A stretch of DNA of 5,275 nucleotides from an uncultured Ruminococcus sp. (lineage in GTDB: Bacteria; Bacillota; Clostridia; Oscillospirales; Ruminococcaceae), in contig CAMHMM010000159.1 in assembly GCA_946186215.1 (NCBI GenBank), positions 1 through 5,275 on the forward strand, in the 5' to 3' direction. Positions 1-5,275 of the stretch are shown one piece after another (positions within the stretch are counted from its first letter, which is position 1; each line of letters opens with the position of its first letter). Below the pieces are notes generated by a model. The model did not search any database. It was not told where the DNA came from and saw only the letters and a list, made by a program, of their open reading frames with translations. The position numbers and the translations under genes are program-made.

Positions 1-554
1 TCATGGCATATTCCGTTCAGCAGATACTAAGAAAGGACAGCCCCGTCAAGAATGTTGTGCTTGACCTTTCCTGCAACGGCGGCGGAGCAGCTGACACCGC
101 ATTCTATACCATCGCGGCTGTGCTCGGAAAAGCTGATATCTGCCTTGAAGATACAATGACAGGTGCTCTTGTAACCTCAAGATACTATGCTGATACAAAC
201 TTTGACAAGAAGTTCGACAGTAAGGATACTCTCGCAGGAAAAGGCCTCAACATCTACTGCCTTACCTCCGATGCAAGCTTCTCCTGCGGCAACCTTGTAC
301 CGAGCATACTCAAGCAGGACTCCAATGTAGCTCTTATCGGCCAGACCAGCGGCGGCGGCGCGTGCGTGGTACTTCCTTTCTGCACAGCTTCGGGTACATT
401 CTTCAATACATCCGGCTCTATGCGTATAAGCTTCCTGAAGAACGGTTCTTTCTATGATGTTGATGAAGGCGCAATTGCTGATTATGCTCTCAGCAAGAAG
501 GAAAGCTTCTACGACAGACAGAAGCTCGTTGAGTTCATAGACTCACTGCTGTGA
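1..554 (+). CDS. S41-family secreted serine peptidase, 3' part only (5' end outside window)
   Basis: This is the C-terminal 183 or so residues of an S41 (tail-specific protease/IRBP-like) peptidase. It aligns without gaps to the last 183 residues of the complete paralogue at 3003-4796, at roughly 58% identity by hand count. The ATG at 3-5 is internal: it matches an Ile in the paralogue, and the frame is open to the window edge. Visible motifs are the NGGG turn (from 75), an EF-hand-like loop D-T-N-F-D-K-K-F-D-S-K-D (192-227), the putative nucleophile Ser in F-S-C-G-N (282-284), and a G-Q-T-S-G-G-G-A segment like that of S41 members that lack a catalytic Lys. The C-terminal G-V-x-P-D motif of the family is degenerate here (G-A-I-A-D). 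The protein is probably exported, judged from the paralogue's signal peptide. Its substrate is unknown, and this copy may have altered activity. Confidence 0.88.
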   Translation, partial: MAYSVQQILRKDSPVKNVVLDLSCNGGGAADTAFYTIAAVLGKADICLEDTMTGALVTSRYYADTNFDKKFDSKDTLAGKGLNIYCLTSDASFSCGNLVPSILKQDSNVALIGQTSGGGACVVLPFCTASGTFFNTSGSMRISFLKNGSFYDVDEGAIADYALSKKESFYDRQKLVEFIDSLL

Positions 555-566
555 TGTCCGTCTCAA

Positions 567-580
567 CTGCCGGAAGGCGG
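567..580 (+). other. Small hairpin with GGAA (GNRA-type) tetraloop in the 3' UTR
   Basis: CTGCC-GGAA-GGCGG folds as a five-pair stem (four Watson-Crick pairs and one G-U) closed by C-G around a GGAA loop, which fits the stable GNRA tetraloop class. It is followed at once by the palindrome GTATAC. The identical sequence occurs at 4809-4822. The fold is read from the sequence; its role is unknown. Confidence 0.5.
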
Positions 581-613
581 GTATACATACTGAACTGATT
601 CAGGTTTGAATTC

Positions 614-647
614 AAAGGTTGTGCAGAGCCACTCTGCACAACCTTTT
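614..647 (+). terminator. Rho-independent terminator of the upstream S41 gene
   Basis: AAAGGTTGTGCAGAG (614-628) and CTCTGCACAACCTTT (632-646) form a perfect 15-bp stem around a 3-nt CCA loop, followed by a short T run (644-647). It lies 60 bp after the stop codon. The T tract is short, but the A-rich 5' arm makes the element symmetric, so it might also act on the opposite strand. Confidence 0.9.
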
Positions 648-695
648 GACTAAGAATTACCTATCTGTTGCTTATCAAACAAATGAAAATGGAAA

Positions 696-703
696 AAGGA
701 GGG
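696..703 (+). promoter_or_regulatory. Ribosome binding site of the M13 peptidase gene
   Basis: AAGGAGGG is a near-perfect Shine-Dalgarno sequence with GGAGG ending 6 nt before the ATG at 709. It fixes the start. The alternative TTG start at 619, 30 codons upstream, lies inside the terminator stem and would place a non-signal-like extension ahead of the lipoprotein signal. Confidence 0.9.
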
Positions 704-708
704 CTTTT

Positions 709-2934
709 ATGAAGAAAAAACTATTCACAGGTATTATGGCATGGACTTTGACAGCAAGTTTAGTCCTTTCCGGCTGCGGTAGCGAAAACACTGCGGGATC
801 TCCGACCACAACGGAACAGACGGCGAAACCTGCCGAAACAACGGCAGCTGCGGAAGCGGAAGCGGAAGACAATGAAGTATCGTCTGCCACTGACATGACA
901 GAGGACGACACAGCCGCCGTGAGTGAAACGGCCGTTCCCGCAGATAATGAAAAGCGCACGGGCGCGGCATGGATCGATTCCGGACTGTATGGAACATTCG
1001 AGGGAATGGGTGAGATCCGCCCGCAGGACGATTTTGCAGCGTATGTAAACCGCGAATGGGCGGAAAGCGTTCAGATCCCGCAGGGACAGTCGAACATCTC
1101 GTCCAGAGTCGAACACGATCTTGAAAACAGCGAGCTGAAGATCGCTCTTCTGAAGGGTGAGAAAAAGGACGACGAAGAACTTACTGCGGCGCAGAATTTC
1201 TTCGCATTGCTTCTTGACTGGGATATGAGGAATGAAGCCGGGTATAGTGAACTGAAGACCTATACCGACACCATCATGGCGATCTCCGACATTGATGAGC
1301 TGACGGAGTTTCTTTCCGACAGTGATAAAAACCTGTACGGATACCCGATGATAGAAACGACTGTCATGTCCGATAGCAAAGATGCCATGAGCAATGTCGT
1401 GTGTCTGGCGTATCCCGCGCTTATGAGCGGCATGGACGACTCGTTCTATACCGACGAGGAAGATGGCCCGATGCGCCAGTATTTCCGCGGTATTTCGGAA
1501 TACATGATGACGCGGCTCGGATATACCGAGGCAGAGGCTAAGGAGATATTCGATCGCAGTGTCGGGTTTGAAAGCAATTTTGCGCCTGCTATCGCTGAAT
1601 TTCAGAAGAGGATCATCACCGAAGGAGCAGGACCCGCAAGATACAATCCCTATACTTCCGAAGAGCTTGATGAGCTCTTTACAAATGTACCGGTAAAGGA
1701 TTTTTACAACAAGCTGGGCATCAGTCTTGACGGCAAGGTGGTTCTGTTTAATCCGAAAGCGCTTGAGATCTATGACGGACTTTATACCAATGAGCATATC
1801 GAGGAATTGAAGTCCTGGATACTTGTCTGGACTCTTTTGAAAACCAGTGATTTTATCGACAGAGAGACCTGTGAAGCCGGTGCAAAAGCGGCCGCACCGC
1901 TGACCGGCACCGATGCGATGCTGCCGGATGATCAGTATGCGCTGAAAGCCATCTACGATCTTATCCCTGGTATCATTGACAAGCTCTATGCGGAGTATTG
2001 TTTCGATCCGGAAGTCAAAACTCAGGTCACGGAACTGACTAACATGATCATCTCCGGGTACAGAGATATGCTGAATGAAGAAGACTGGCTGTCAGACACA
2101 ACAAAGGCGGCAGCTATCGAGAAGCTGGATAACATAAAGGTACATGTCTGCTATCCGGATAATATGCCCGATTTTACGGATGTAAAGGTACCGGCTAAAG
2201 AAGACGGCGGAACGCTTTTGCAGGCATATAAGTCTGTCATCAGTCATCTTATTAAAGCCAATGGTCAGAAGCTCCTGCAGAAGAACGACGGCACATACTG
2301 GAACACTGAGATCCAGTACAGTGAACTCGGTGCCGCATATATGCCTAACGAAAACTCCATCAATATCAATGCTGCGATCTGCGGCGGAGATTATTTCGAC
2401 GCTTCCTGGCCGATCGAAAAGAAGCTTGGCGGAGTTTGTATGGTCATCGGCCATGAGATCACACATGCGTTCGACACGGAAGGCTCTGAATATGATAAAG
2501 ACGGCAATTACGACAACTGGTGGCTGCCCGAGGACAGGGAAGCATTCGAGCAGCGCGTGGATAAGCTGATCGCGTATTACAGCGACCTTCTGCCCGTCCC
2601 TCAGCTTACGGATCAGCCTTACGGCGAAGACGGCGCACACTATGTCTCCGTTGAGGCGATCGCCGACCTTGGCTCCATGAAGTGTCTGCTCTCCATCGCA
2701 AAGGACATTGAAGGCTTCGATTACGATATGTTCTTTACGCAGATCGCAACAATTCAGAAAAACGCGAGATATGACGCAGCAGAGATGCAGTATCTCGCTA
2801 CGGACAATCATCCGATAGAATGCTATCGCTGCAATATCCCCGTGCAGAATTATGACGAGTTCATTGATACATACGGAGTGAAAGAAGGAGACGGTATGTA
2901 TCTTGCACCGGAAGACAGGATAATTGTTTGGTAA
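709..2934 (+). CDS. M13-family (neprilysin/PepO-like) zinc endopeptidase, lipoprotein
   Basis: This 741-residue protein starts with a lipoprotein signal: K-K-K, a hydrophobic core, and lipobox L-S-G-C with Cys23. A Thr/Glu/Ala-rich linker follows (about 24-85). The M13 N-terminal domain opens with the family-typical D-D-F-A-A-Y-V-N-R-E-W (from 107). The catalytic domain has H-E-I-T-H (His582, Glu583, His586) and E-A-I-A-D (Glu649 as third zinc ligand, Asp653). A downstream His701 and Arg707 have the spacing of neprilysin His711/Arg717, and the chain ends in the family-typical V-W. All catalytic residues are present. The substrate-binding N-A-Y/F-Y motif reads G-A-A-Y (541-544), so the conserved Asn is lost. 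Members cleave oligopeptides, and this one should sit on the outer face of the membrane. It probably forms an operon with the S41 gene 68 bp downstream. Family assignment is secure; the substrate is unknown. It is not called pepO because the peptide-binding motif differs. Confidence 0.95.
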   Translation: MKKKLFTGIMAWTLTASLVLSGCGSENTAGSPTTTEQTAKPAETTAAAEAEAEDNEVSSATDMTEDDTAAVSETAVPADNEKRTGAAWIDSGLYGTFEGMGEIRPQDDFAAYVNREWAESVQIPQGQSNISSRVEHDLENSELKIALLKGEKKDDEELTAAQNFFALLLDWDMRNEAGYSELKTYTDTIMAISDIDELTEFLSDSDKNLYGYPMIETTVMSDSKDAMSNVVCLAYPALMSGMDDSFYTDEEDGPMRQYFRGISEYMMTRLGYTEAEAKEIFDRSVGFESNFAPAIAEFQKRIITEGAGPARYNPYTSEELDELFTNVPVKDFYNKLGISLDGKVVLFNPKALEIYDGLYTNEHIEELKSWILVWTLLKTSDFIDRETCEAGAKAAAPLTGTDAMLPDDQYALKAIYDLIPGIIDKLYAEYCFDPEVKTQVTELTNMIISGYRDMLNEEDWLSDTTKAAAIEKLDNIKVHVCYPDNMPDFTDVKVPAKEDGGTLLQAYKSVISHLIKANGQKLLQKNDGTYWNTEIQYSELGAAYMPNENSININAAICGGDYFDASWPIEKKLGGVCMVIGHEITHAFDTEGSEYDKDGNYDNWWLPEDREAFEQRVDKLIAYYSDLLPVPQLTDQPYGEDGAHYVSVEAIADLGSMKCLLSIAKDIEGFDYDMFFTQIATIQKNARYDAAEMQYLATDNHPIECYRCNIPVQNYDEFIDTYGVKEGDGMYLAPEDRIIVW

Positions 2935-2991
2935 AAACAGTTTCAGCATTTCGGAAAAGAGCAGACTTGATAAAGAGGTCAAATCCTCGGA

Positions 2992-2996
2992 AAGGA
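2992..2996 (+). promoter_or_regulatory. Ribosome binding site of the second S41 gene
   Basis: AAGGA, within GGAAAGGA, lies 6 nt before the ATG at 3003. It supports that ATG over the in-frame TTG at 2928, which would overlap the M13 gene end and add 25 basic residues ahead of a good signal peptide. Confidence 0.8.
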
Positions 2997-3002
2997 CGAG
3001 CT

Positions 3003-4796
3003 ATGAATAAGAGACTGAGAAGAGTATGTGCGGCGCTTGCTTGTACAATGATGCTGACGACCGCGACGGGCGCTTTCAATGCTACAGTATTTGCGGACAG
3101 CACAAACACAAATGTAAGCTCCGCCACGGGCAAGTCATACACGGTAAAAGGGAAAAATGTGAACTTTTACAGGCAGACTCCCGGCAATAAATCGAAAAAG
3201 ACGGTTTACTTCATAAACGGAAGTGATGTTCCGTATATGGAGATCACCGACCTTGCGGGCTTTCTTGCCGATTCGTACAAGGGCTTAGGCAATTCAACTT
3301 ACAGCATTGATGTGAAGAAGTCCGGTGACACGGTTACCCTGACGAGAGGAAAAGGCAGTAAGTGCAAGATAGATTTTTCCTCGGATACGGTTTACTTCCC
3401 GAACTTCAATGAATTCACAAAGCTGCGTGACGATCAGCTTGATATCGAGTTAAGAGACCAGCCGCCGGTTGATGATAACGGCAAGCCCGTCTACATCAAA
3501 AGAGTGGACAAGACCGCAAGCGTGCGAAGCGGTGCGCCGGTGACTCTGGATCTCGCGTCATACAGTGTCGATCTTGTCCACAAGGGCGACAAATATTATA
3601 TGCCGATACAGACCTTCAATGATGTATTCATGTGGCGTACAGATACTTATGTTCTGTACAACGGCAAAAGCTTGTTCTATACCGACCTGTCTTTAGATAA
3701 TATGGTAGATATAACAGGAGAGCCGACAGATCTTGGCAAGCTTTACTATAAGAATGCAAAGACCGCGACTGTAAGCAAGGAGTTCGCTCAGTACAATTAT
3801 AACGAACTGTGTTTTGCGCTCGATCATCTTTACGGAATGAAAGAAGAACATGGTATCGAAAGCTTTGACGGACTCTTCACCGAAACAGGTCTCAAGAAAG
3901 AGTTCCTTTCCGGAAACTCCAAAAGAATGGACGGCGCTCTTGTTAAGCTGTTTAGTCTGTATCTCAACGACGGTCATACTTTCTATGACGGTTCAAGCTA
4001 TGCTACCGGCCCCGAATATATCGCGAAGGTAATGGATGAACTTGATGTCGGATCAGTTAGTCTGGGATATAATCTTAAAAAGATAGCGCCGCTAAAGAAA
4101 AGAGCAGAATTCTTCCCCGACGGTGTTCCCGGTTATGAGGAAATAGGTGACACCGCATTTATCACATTCGATCATTTTGGTTATGCGGAGAAGGATTATT
4201 ATGCCGAAGCGCCCACGAAAGACAGCAGCGACACCATAGGTATAATAGCATATTCCGTTCAGCAGATACTGCGCAAGAACAGCCCCATAAAGAATGTTGT
4301 TCTTGATATCTCTATGAACGGCGGCGGAGATTCCGACGCTGCGATATATACGGTAGCGGCTTTTCTCGGAAAAGCAACGCTGAGTACCAAGGATGTTTTA
4401 AGCGGGGCGGTATCTACTGTCGAATACAAAGCAGATACCAACTTCGATCACAAATTTGATGAAAAGGACTACCTTGCGGACAAGGGACTCAACCTTTACT
4501 GTCTTGAATCGAGCGCCAACTTCTCCAGCGGCAATCTTGTTCCCGGTTCTTTCAAACAGAACAGGGGAGTTACAGTTATCGGGCAGAGGAGCTCCGGCGG
4601 CGCCTGCTATGTCAGCAAAATGACCACTGCATCCGGAAGCTTTATAACTATATCAGACCCGCTGACCGAAGTAGCTATGATGAATGGCTCGTACTACAAT
4701 GTTGACCGCGGCGTGGAACCGGATATTTACCTTTCCAAGCTTGACAGCTACTATGACAGAAAAGATCTCGTTGAGTTCATACATGGATTGAAGTGA
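3003..4796 (+). CDS. S41-family secreted serine peptidase, complete
   Basis: This 597-residue protein has a Sec signal peptide (M-N-K-R-L-R-R, a hydrophobic core, likely cleavage after V-F-A at 31). Two beta-rich segments (about 46-135 and 175-230) resemble the stalk-type domains of Clostridial surface proteins, a low-confidence reading. The S41 part starts near 270. It has L-N-D-G-H-T with His325, where S41 members of the tricorn/IRBP type carry their catalytic His. The NGGG turn is at 439-442. An EF-hand-like loop starts at Asp478 (D-x-N-x-D-x-x-F-D-x-x-D). The probable nucleophile is Ser508 in F-S-S-G-N, followed by S-S-G-G-A (530-534) and G-V-E-P-D (570-574). No Lys stands where CtpA-type enzymes have theirs, so a Ser-His mechanism is more likely than Ser-Lys. 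It probably acts outside the membrane. It is a paralogue of the gene at 1-554 and is probably co-transcribed with the M13 gene. Confidence 0.92.
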   Translation: MNKRLRRVCAALACTMMLTTATGAFNATVFADSTNTNVSSATGKSYTVKGKNVNFYRQTPGNKSKKTVYFINGSDVPYMEITDLAGFLADSYKGLGNSTYSIDVKKSGDTVTLTRGKGSKCKIDFSSDTVYFPNFNEFTKLRDDQLDIELRDQPPVDDNGKPVYIKRVDKTASVRSGAPVTLDLASYSVDLVHKGDKYYMPIQTFNDVFMWRTDTYVLYNGKSLFYTDLSLDNMVDITGEPTDLGKLYYKNAKTATVSKEFAQYNYNELCFALDHLYGMKEEHGIESFDGLFTETGLKKEFLSGNSKRMDGALVKLFSLYLNDGHTFYDGSSYATGPEYIAKVMDELDVGSVSLGYNLKKIAPLKKRAEFFPDGVPGYEEIGDTAFITFDHFGYAEKDYYAEAPTKDSSDTIGIIAYSVQQILRKNSPIKNVVLDISMNGGGDSDAAIYTVAAFLGKATLSTKDVLSGAVSTVEYKADTNFDHKFDEKDYLADKGLNLYCLESSANFSSGNLVPGSFKQNRGVTVIGQRSSGGACYVSKMTTASGSFITISDPLTEVAMMNGSYYNVDRGVEPDIYLSKLDSYYDRKDLVEFIHGLK

Positions 4797-4808
4797 TGTC
4801 TGTCTCAA

Positions 4809-4822
4809 CTGCCGGAAGGCGG
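4809..4822 (+). other. Small hairpin with GGAA (GNRA-type) tetraloop, copy 2
   Basis: The sequence is identical to 567-580: CTGCC-GGAA-GGCGG, followed by GTATAC. It is preserved although the spacer just downstream has diverged. Confidence 0.5.
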
Positions 4823-4856
4823 GTATACAGATAGAACCATTTCAGGCTTGAATTAT

Positions 4857-4891
4857 AAAGGTTGTGCAGAGCGGCTCTGCACAACCTTTTT
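4857..4891 (+). terminator. Rho-independent terminator of the M13-S41 transcription unit
   Basis: The same 15-bp stem as at 614-647 (arms 4857-4871 and 4875-4889) encloses a CGG loop and is followed by T residues to 4891. It lies 60 bp after the S41 stop codon. Confidence 0.92.
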
Positions 4892-4983
4892 CTTACATAA
4901 CTCAGTGCAATCTACAGTGATCGTTTTGAGCCATATGATCCTTTCAGTATTCGGTTTATCGTAAGCGTCAAATAATCCGCGGC

Positions 4984-5012
4984 TTCCAATAAAAAGGGAT
5001 CTCGTGTATAAT
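4984..5012 (+). promoter_or_regulatory. Candidate promoter of the IS66 element
   Basis: A perfect -10 box, TATAAT, lies at 5007-5012. A poor -35 candidate, TTCCAA (4984-4989, three of six consensus matches), is at 17-bp spacing. The position just inside the IS end and upstream of its first ORF fits an IS-borne promoter. Confidence 0.5.
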
Positions 5013-5025
5013 AAAGTCTAAGCAG

Positions 5026-5074
5026 CTCCATAGACTAAATTGGAAAGTCTGATTTAGTCTATTGGAGAATTTTT
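5026..5074 (+). terminator. Terminator-like hairpin in the IS66 leader
   Basis: CTCCA-TAGACTAAAT (5026-5040) pairs with ATTTAGTCTA-T-TGGAG (5052-5067), giving 15 pairs with one bulged T at 5062 and an 11-nt loop, followed by AA and five T (5070-5074). It lies between the TATAAT box and the ribosome binding site. It could terminate or attenuate transcripts entering the IS or starting at its own promoter. The structure is seen; the function is inferred. Confidence 0.55.
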
Positions 5075-5088
5075 GAAAAGTTAGACAC

Positions 5089-5094
5089 GGGAGG
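5089..5094 (+). promoter_or_regulatory. Ribosome binding site of the IS66 first ORF
   Basis: GGGAGG is spaced 6 nt from the ATG at 5101 and supports that start. Confidence 0.8.
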
Positions 5095-5100
5095 ATAAAA

Positions 5101-5275
5101 ATGGAAGCAACAACAACGATCACAGCAATCAAGCAGGAAGTAAGACTGAGGGAGTGGGCAGCACAGATAGAAGCCCAGCGCGCAAGCGGACTGTCAGTCA
5201 AAGAGTATTACAAGCGATTAGATAACGGAAGTTTTCAGTGGCCGCGCAATGAGACCGAGGCATTACTTCTTACGC
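5101..5275 (+). pseudogene. IS66 tnpA-tnpB in-frame deletion fusion, 3' end outside window
   Basis: Residues 1-35 read like the start of IS66 TnpA, an accessory protein with a helix-turn-helix, through R-E-W-A-A-Q-I-E-A-Q-R-A-S-G-L-S-V-K-E. In TnpA this is normally followed by W-C and the rest of the helix-turn-helix. From about residue 36 the text instead matches the C-terminal part of TnpB, the IS66 Orf2 protein: Y-K-R-L-D-N-G-S-F-Q-W-P-R, then L-L-L-T. The junction is near 5200-5211, and the frame stays open to the window end. Most of tnpA and the first two thirds or so of tnpB appear to be deleted. Neither accessory protein can be complete here, so the copy is unlikely to be autonomous. 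The family reading rests on remembered motifs; the exact breakpoint needs an intact relative. Confidence 0.75.

Larger units (their letters stand above)
552..647 (+). repeat. Conserved 3' untranslated tail, copy 1
   Basis: From the stop codon to the end of the terminator, this stretch matches 4794-4890 downstream of the paralogous S41 gene. I count 85 of 97 aligned positions identical, with one single-base gap. The first 36 bases differ at only one position (559). Differences concentrate in the spacer 588-598 and in the terminator loop. It is a direct repeat about 4.2 kb from its partner and contains a small hairpin (567-580) and the terminator. Confidence 0.85.
4794..4891 (+). repeat. Conserved 3' untranslated tail, copy 2
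   Basis: This is the partner of 552-647, in the same position relative to the stop codon of the paralogous gene and in the same orientation. The first 36 bases match at 35 positions, the motif TTCAGG-(T/C)-TTGAATT recurs at the same offset, and the terminator stem is identical while its loop differs (CGG against CCA). Confidence 0.85.
4961..5275 (+). mobile_element. IS66-family insertion sequence, left end, internally deleted, runs off the window
   Basis: The element begins with GTAAGCGTCA at 4961. IS66-family terminal inverted repeats characteristically start with GTAA, and 140 bp inside lies an ORF with clear IS66 TnpA and TnpB sequence. The family makes 8-bp target duplications, so GGTTTATC (4953-4960) is the predicted duplicated target; the other copy would lie beyond the window. 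The element inserted about 70 bp past the S41 terminator and breaks no visible gene. The right end and any transposase (TnpC) gene are not in view. Confidence 0.8.

Noticed and set aside
646..678. Possible M13 promoter with -35 TTGACT just after the terminator
   Set aside because: The -35 match is good (five of six), but no convincing -10 box lies 16-18 bp downstream. The M13 promoter cannot be placed from sequence alone.
619..708. N-terminal extension of the M13 gene from a TTG at 619
   Set aside because: That start lies within the terminator stem, lacks a ribosome binding site and would bury the lipoprotein signal. The ATG at 709 has a near-perfect Shine-Dalgarno sequence.
760..1797. Long open frame (345 codons) on the minus strand opposite the M13 gene
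   Set aside because: It is antisense to a secure M13 gene, with low-complexity Arg/Cys/Phe-rich text, no recognisable domain and no supporting ribosome binding site. Codon bias on the real strand explains it.
2092..2982. Minus-strand open frame of 296 codons opposite the M13 catalytic domain
   Set aside because: It is a shadow of the conserved HEITH-containing coding strand. Its translation has no domain and it crosses the real gene's end.
2975..2988. GAGG-TCAAAT-CCTC hairpin between the M13 and S41 genes
   Set aside because: The stem is only four pairs with no T tract, too weak to call a terminator or attenuator.
2928..3002. N-terminal extension of the second S41 gene from a TTG at 2928
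   Set aside because: It overlaps the M13 stop codon and adds a basic 25-residue stretch ahead of a normal signal peptide. The ATG at 3003 has AAGGA at good spacing.
4892..4960. Sequence between the S41 terminator and the IS66 end
   Set aside because: I looked for a gene start, a promoter or a small RNA and found nothing supportable in these 69 bases.
4968..5201. Minus-strand open frame of 77 codons across the IS66 left end
   Set aside because: It is antisense to the IS leader and the start of tnpA, and has no domain or ribosome binding site.

Overview
The window looks like a chromosomal stretch from a Firmicute of the class Clostridia. A Ruminococcus-like gut or rumen bacterium is my best guess. 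The grounds are strong GGAGG-type ribosome binding sites, a Gram-positive style lipoprotein and secreted proteases, moderate GC, dockerin-like calcium loops, and an IS66-family element. The genus is inference only.

Layout, all on the + strand. (1) Positions 1-554 are the 3' part of a secreted S41-type serine peptidase gene cut by the window edge. It is followed by a conserved untranslated tail and a perfect 15-bp-stem terminator (614-647). (2) Positions 709-2934 encode a complete M13 (neprilysin/PepO-like) zinc metallopeptidase lipoprotein. (3) After 68 bp with no terminator, 3003-4796 encode a complete secreted S41 peptidase that is a paralogue of the first gene. It ends in the same untranslated tail and the same terminator stem (4794-4891). 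(4) An IS66-family insertion sequence begins at 4961 (GTAAGCG end) and runs off the window. Its first ORF is an in-frame fusion of the start of tnpA to the end of tnpB, so this copy is internally deleted.

The M13 and second S41 genes probably form a two-gene operon making two extracytoplasmic peptidases, one lipid-anchored and one exported. The upstream S41 copy belongs to a transcription unit that ends at 647. Joint peptide breakdown at the cell surface is a reasonable inference, but no substrate can be read from the sequence.

The most notable signals are four. The 3' untranslated tail is more conserved between the two S41 copies than their proteins are. Both S41 catalytic domains carry an EF-hand/dockerin-type calcium loop. 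The IS66 ORF is a tnpA-tnpB deletion fusion. A terminator-like hairpin lies in the IS leader between its promoter and first ORF. I see no CRISPR array, tRNA, rRNA or defence system.
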